DNA of 26,709 nt, from assembly GCA_041399085.1 (NCBI GenBank), contig JAWKTM010000088.1:1-26709 (forward strand), in the 5' to 3' direction. The notes beneath the pieces were generated by a model. The model had not been told where the DNA came from. It searched no databases and saw only the letters and a program-made list of their open reading frames with translations. This document shows, piece by piece, positions 24,683 to 26,709 of this stretch (its first letter is position 1; every line of letters starts with the position of its first letter). The stretch comes from JAWKTM01 sp041399085. Its GTDB lineage: Bacteria > Planctomycetota > Planctomycetia > Pirellulales > Pirellulaceae. Made by a program: the position numbers and the translations under genes.

Positions 24683-24967
24683 CTAACTGTCGCCGCCAGC
24701 ATCCTTTAACTCTTGCCGGAGTTGATCTCCCAGCACCGATTTTATTACTCGGAATTCCGCGTCCGAGATGTCACCCTCGTCGTGCATTTCCCGGAAGTTT
24801 GTCAGCAGATCGTTAGCGCTCAGTTGGTCCTCCTTGGATTGATCGCGAAACTTTCTCACCACGTAGTACCCCACCACCAACAGAATGAAAAGCATCGTTA
24901 CGGTGAGTACGATCTGCGCGACGGGAGTTTGCAGAAAGTCGATTACGGAGCGAACTCGAACATCCAT
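24683..24967 (-). CDS. Small single-pass membrane protein with SHOCT-like C-terminal tail
   Basis: 94 residues from the ATG at 24967 (MDVRVRSVIDFLQTPV). An alternative ATG at 25006 adds 13 residues, but a promoter candidate would place the transcript start inside that region, and neither start has a clear ribosome site. One membrane helix (AQIVLTVTMLFILLVVGYYVV) is followed by a basic edge (RKFRDQ). The tail LLTNFREMHDEGDISDAEFRVIKSVLGDQL resembles the short C-terminal SHOCT-type helix pair (EL..LGDISEEEF...K). Such proteins are common and of unknown role; the tail may oligomerise or contact partners. It lies upstream of clpX on the same strand with a 330-base gap, so co-transcription is uncertain. 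Confidence 0.75.
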   Translation of the reverse strand: MDVRVRSVIDFLQTPVAQIVLTVTMLFILLVVGYYVVRKFRDQSKEDQLSANDLLTNFREMHDEGDISDAEFRVIKSVLGDQLRQELKDAGGDS

Positions 24968-25009
24968 GATAGGCGTGGCTGCGTGACTGTGCTGACGGGA
25001 AACCATCGA

Positions 25010-25039
25010 ATATTATGCACATCACCTACCACGAGTCCA
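25010..25039 (-). promoter_or_regulatory. Candidate sigma-70 promoter for the small membrane protein gene
   Basis: On the minus strand TGGACT, an 18-base spacer, then TAATAT. The predicted transcript would begin near 25003, upstream of the ATG at 24967. The -35 is a weak match and the -10 a good one. The other strand of this 210-base divergent gap serves the aldolase gene, where no good promoter was seen. Confidence 0.35.
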
Positions 25040-25177
25040 GGATTTACAGCCGGTATCGTTTAACTTCGGCCCCCGGCTCGATTTGCGACCCGCGGGCCGC
25101 TGCCGGTATCCTGTCGACTATCGACTTCTCCTCCTGATACGCAAGCTCCTCCCGACCTGTTCAACACGAAGTTCATC

Positions 25178-25819
25178 ATGAGCAAAGACCAGCAACTGAG
25201 CCGCGTTCTCTCCAGCCGCATCGTCGCAATTATCCGAGCGCCCAGCGGCGAGCTGCTCGTGGACGTGGCCGAAGCGTTGCTGGCCGGCGGGATCGACGTG
25301 ATGGAAGTCACGTTCACCATCCCCGGCGCGGTTCGCGTGCTCGAACGCGTGGCGGACAAGCTGGGCGACCGCGTGCTGCTGGGCGCCGGCACGGTGCTCG
25401 ATACCGAAACGGCCCGAGCCGCGATGTTGGCGGGCGCCGAGTTTATCGTGTCGCCGAACACGAATCTGTCGGTCATCGAGATGTGTCGCCGCTACGACAA
25501 AGCCATCATGCCCGGCGCGCTCACGCCCACGGAAGTTGTCACGGCGTGGCAAGCCGGCGCGGACATCGTGAAGATTTTTCCGTCGGACATCGGCGGCGCG
25601 AAATACTTGAAGGCGCTGAAAGGTCCGCTGCCGCAAGTGCGCATGATGCCGACCGGCGGCGTCACGGTCGATACAGCCGAATCGTTCCTCAAAGCCGGCG
25701 CCTGCGCCCTTGGCATCGGCGGATCGCTGGTCGAATCGCAAGCCGTCGCCAACGGCGACTTCGACCGCATCACAAGCTTGGCCCGACAATTCGTGGAGGT
25801 CGTGCGAGGTTGCAAATAG
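25178..25819 (+). CDS. eda: 2-dehydro-3-deoxyphosphogluconate (KDPG/KHG) aldolase
   Basis: 213 residues, the usual family length. Cleaves KDPG to pyruvate and glyceraldehyde 3-phosphate through a Schiff base (Entner-Doudoroff or hexuronate routes). Catalytic lysine K132 lies in GADIVKIFPSD, and the general acid/base glutamate E43 in VMEVTFTIPG. Other family landmarks are VAIIRAPS at the N terminus, GAGTVLD, FIVSPNTN, MPGALTPTE and MMPTGGV for phosphate and pyruvate binding. It is cytosolic. ATG 25178 has only a weak GAAG ahead of it. No dehydratase (edd) or kinase (kdgK) gene is nearby, so the substrate may be KDPG or a related keto-deoxy sugar acid. Confidence 0.95.
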   Translation: MSKDQQLSRVLSSRIVAIIRAPSGELLVDVAEALLAGGIDVMEVTFTIPGAVRVLERVADKLGDRVLLGAGTVLDTETARAAMLAGAEFIVSPNTNLSVIEMCRRYDKAIMPGALTPTEVVTAWQAGADIVKIFPSDIGGAKYLKALKGPLPQVRMMPTGGVTVDTAESFLKAGACALGIGGSLVESQAVANGDFDRITSLARQFVEVVRGCK

Positions 25820-25900
25820 TGCAGGCGGTTAGACGAAATAAGCGTTGCCAACGGCTTGAACACCGCAACTTCGGCAATCAACTAGCTAGGAGTTACCTCC

Positions 25901-26709
25901 ATGCCGCTGCATTTCACTTGCCCCTTCTGCCAAGAAGAGACGCTGGTCGACGATCAATACGCGGGGCTGACGGGACCGTGCGCCAGTTGCGGCAAGCCTA
26001 TCACGGTTCCGTATTTCGCCGCGTCCCAATCGCCCAACATGGCCACGACGGCCATGAGCGGCGGACAAGCGACCGCGACGGCGCCGCTGAGTTCATCGAA
26101 TGCTGCCGCTGCTCCTTCAAGTTCGCCCGCGCGGCGTTCAAACGTCGGGACCATCGCGCTGCTGATTGTTGCCGGCTTTTTGGCCGCCGGGGCCGTCGGC
26201 GGACTCTTGCTGGCCGTAGGCTTTCCGATCATTACCAAAGCTCGCGCTGCCGCGAATCGACAGCAATCCTCGCATAACTTGCGGCAGATCGCCGCGGCTT
26301 TGAACGCCTACGCCGCCGATCACAATACGTATCCGCCCGCTTTCATTGCCGACGCGAACGGCAAACCGATGCACAGTTGGCGAGTCCTGTTGTTGCCGTA
26401 CCTGGGCAAGCAGAACCTGTATGACCGCTACGATTTCACGCAGCCTTGGGACGGCCAGCTCAATCTGGCTCTGCAACCCGAAATGCCCGAGGTCTACGCC
26501 TGCCCCGGCGATCTGGAAGCCGTGACGCTGTGCGAGACCAGCTATATGGTCGTGCGCGGCAAGTCGACGGCGTTTCCCGGTCGGCAATCCGTCAAGCCCG
26601 CCGATCTATCCGACGGGTTCAGCAACACAGTGCTGGTCGTGGAAGTCACCGGCACCGGAATCTCGTGGATGGAGCCGGCGGACCTGGCGCTCGACTCGAT
26701 GCAGCTTGA
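25901..26709 (+). CDS. Zinc-ribbon, membrane-anchored DUF1559-like protein (3'-partial)
   Basis: The frame runs from ATG 25901 to the window edge without a stop (269 residues visible; the TGA at the very end is out of frame). AGGAG at 25888-25892 sits eight bases before the start. The N terminus has a zinc ribbon (FTCPFCQE, C7 and C10; GPCASCGKP, C27 and C30), then a Ser/Ala-rich linker, a membrane helix (IALLIVAGFLAAGAVGGLLL), and a helix typical of DUF1559 and pilin-like proteins (AAANRQQSSHNLRQIAAALNAY). The conserved DUF1559 stretches follow: HNTYPPAF, SWRVLLLPYLGKQNLYDRYD, WDGQLN, YACPGD, LSDGFSNTVLVVEV and WMEPADLALD. DUF1559 proteins usually start with a type IV pilin-like leader; here a zinc ribbon replaces it. 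The family is massively expanded in planctomycetes, with unknown function. Confidence 0.88.
   Translation, partial: MPLHFTCPFCQEETLVDDQYAGLTGPCASCGKPITVPYFAASQSPNMATTAMSGGQATATAPLSSSNAAAAPSSSPARRSNVGTIALLIVAGFLAAGAVGGLLLAVGFPIITKARAAANRQQSSHNLRQIAAALNAYAADHNTYPPAFIADANGKPMHSWRVLLLPYLGKQNLYDRYDFTQPWDGQLNLALQPEMPEVYACPGDLEAVTLCETSYMVVRGKSTAFPGRQSVKPADLSDGFSNTVLVVEVTGTGISWMEPADLALDSMQL

Noticed and set aside
24088..24702. Minus-strand open frame between the small membrane protein gene and clpX
   Set aside because: It overlaps clpX out of frame, is low in complexity, and has no ribosome site or recognisable domain.
1..26709. tRNA, rRNA, transposase or phage integration genes
   Set aside because: None recognised on either strand; remaining open frames are shadows of the listed genes.

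Overview
The window reads as chromosomal DNA of a planctomycete, most likely of the Pirellulales/Rhodopirellula type. The evidence is the gene content: a very large Ser/Thr kinase fused to a STAND NTPase and an FGE-type domain, a secreted PVC-type 'membrane-bound dehydrogenase' with HEAT repeats and a C-terminal cytochrome c, a DUF1559-like protein, a Tat-exported sugar-phosphate isomerase/epimerase, and zinc-ribbon membrane proteins. No tRNA, rRNA, CRISPR array, transposase or phage gene was recognised.

Layout. 1-5271 (+): 3' part of the kinase/nSTAND/FGE giant gene, whose 5' end lies outside the window; it is interrupted by two opposite single-base frameshifts near 2982 and 3852. 5268-6643 (-): a translationally coupled pair, Uma2-family nuclease then ComB-like 2-phosphosulfolactate phosphatase. 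6914-11591 (+): an exported isochorismatase-family hydrolase, then the PVC-type propeller/HEAT/cytochrome c protein. 11887-14106 (+): a fusion of a divergent dicarboxylate-symporter-like (SDF) membrane domain with a family 3 solute-binding domain. 14166-19490 (-): a three-gene type I secretion-like operon (C39-like/ABC protein, HlyD-type adaptor, TolC-type outer membrane lipoprotein). Its ABC gene carries a frameshift near 19060, and its ATPase domain has lost most hydrolysis motifs. 19644-20555 (+): a divergent NhaR-like LysR regulator. 20573-21442 (-): Tat-exported isomerase/epimerase. 21630-22146: a striking array of 21-bp repeats in two convergent arms. 22144-22917 (-): zinc-ribbon membrane protein. 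23066-24352 (-): clpX with a clear intrinsic terminator. 24683-24967 (-): small single-pass membrane protein. 25178-25819 (+): KDPG aldolase. 25901-end (+): a zinc-ribbon/DUF1559-like protein cut by the window edge.

How the genes relate: the clearest functional unit is the secretion-like operon, with end-to-end coupling (ATGA overlap between adaptor and outer membrane gene) and a divergent LysR regulator. Uma2 and comB share a TGATG overlap. The remaining genes look like single-gene units. The most unusual non-coding object is the 21-bp convergent repeat array. The most unusual proteins are the SDF/solute-binding fusion with degenerate transport motifs and the catalytically degenerate ABC protein. 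Three single-base frameshifts in two otherwise intact large genes are either real lesions or assembly indels; raw reads would decide.
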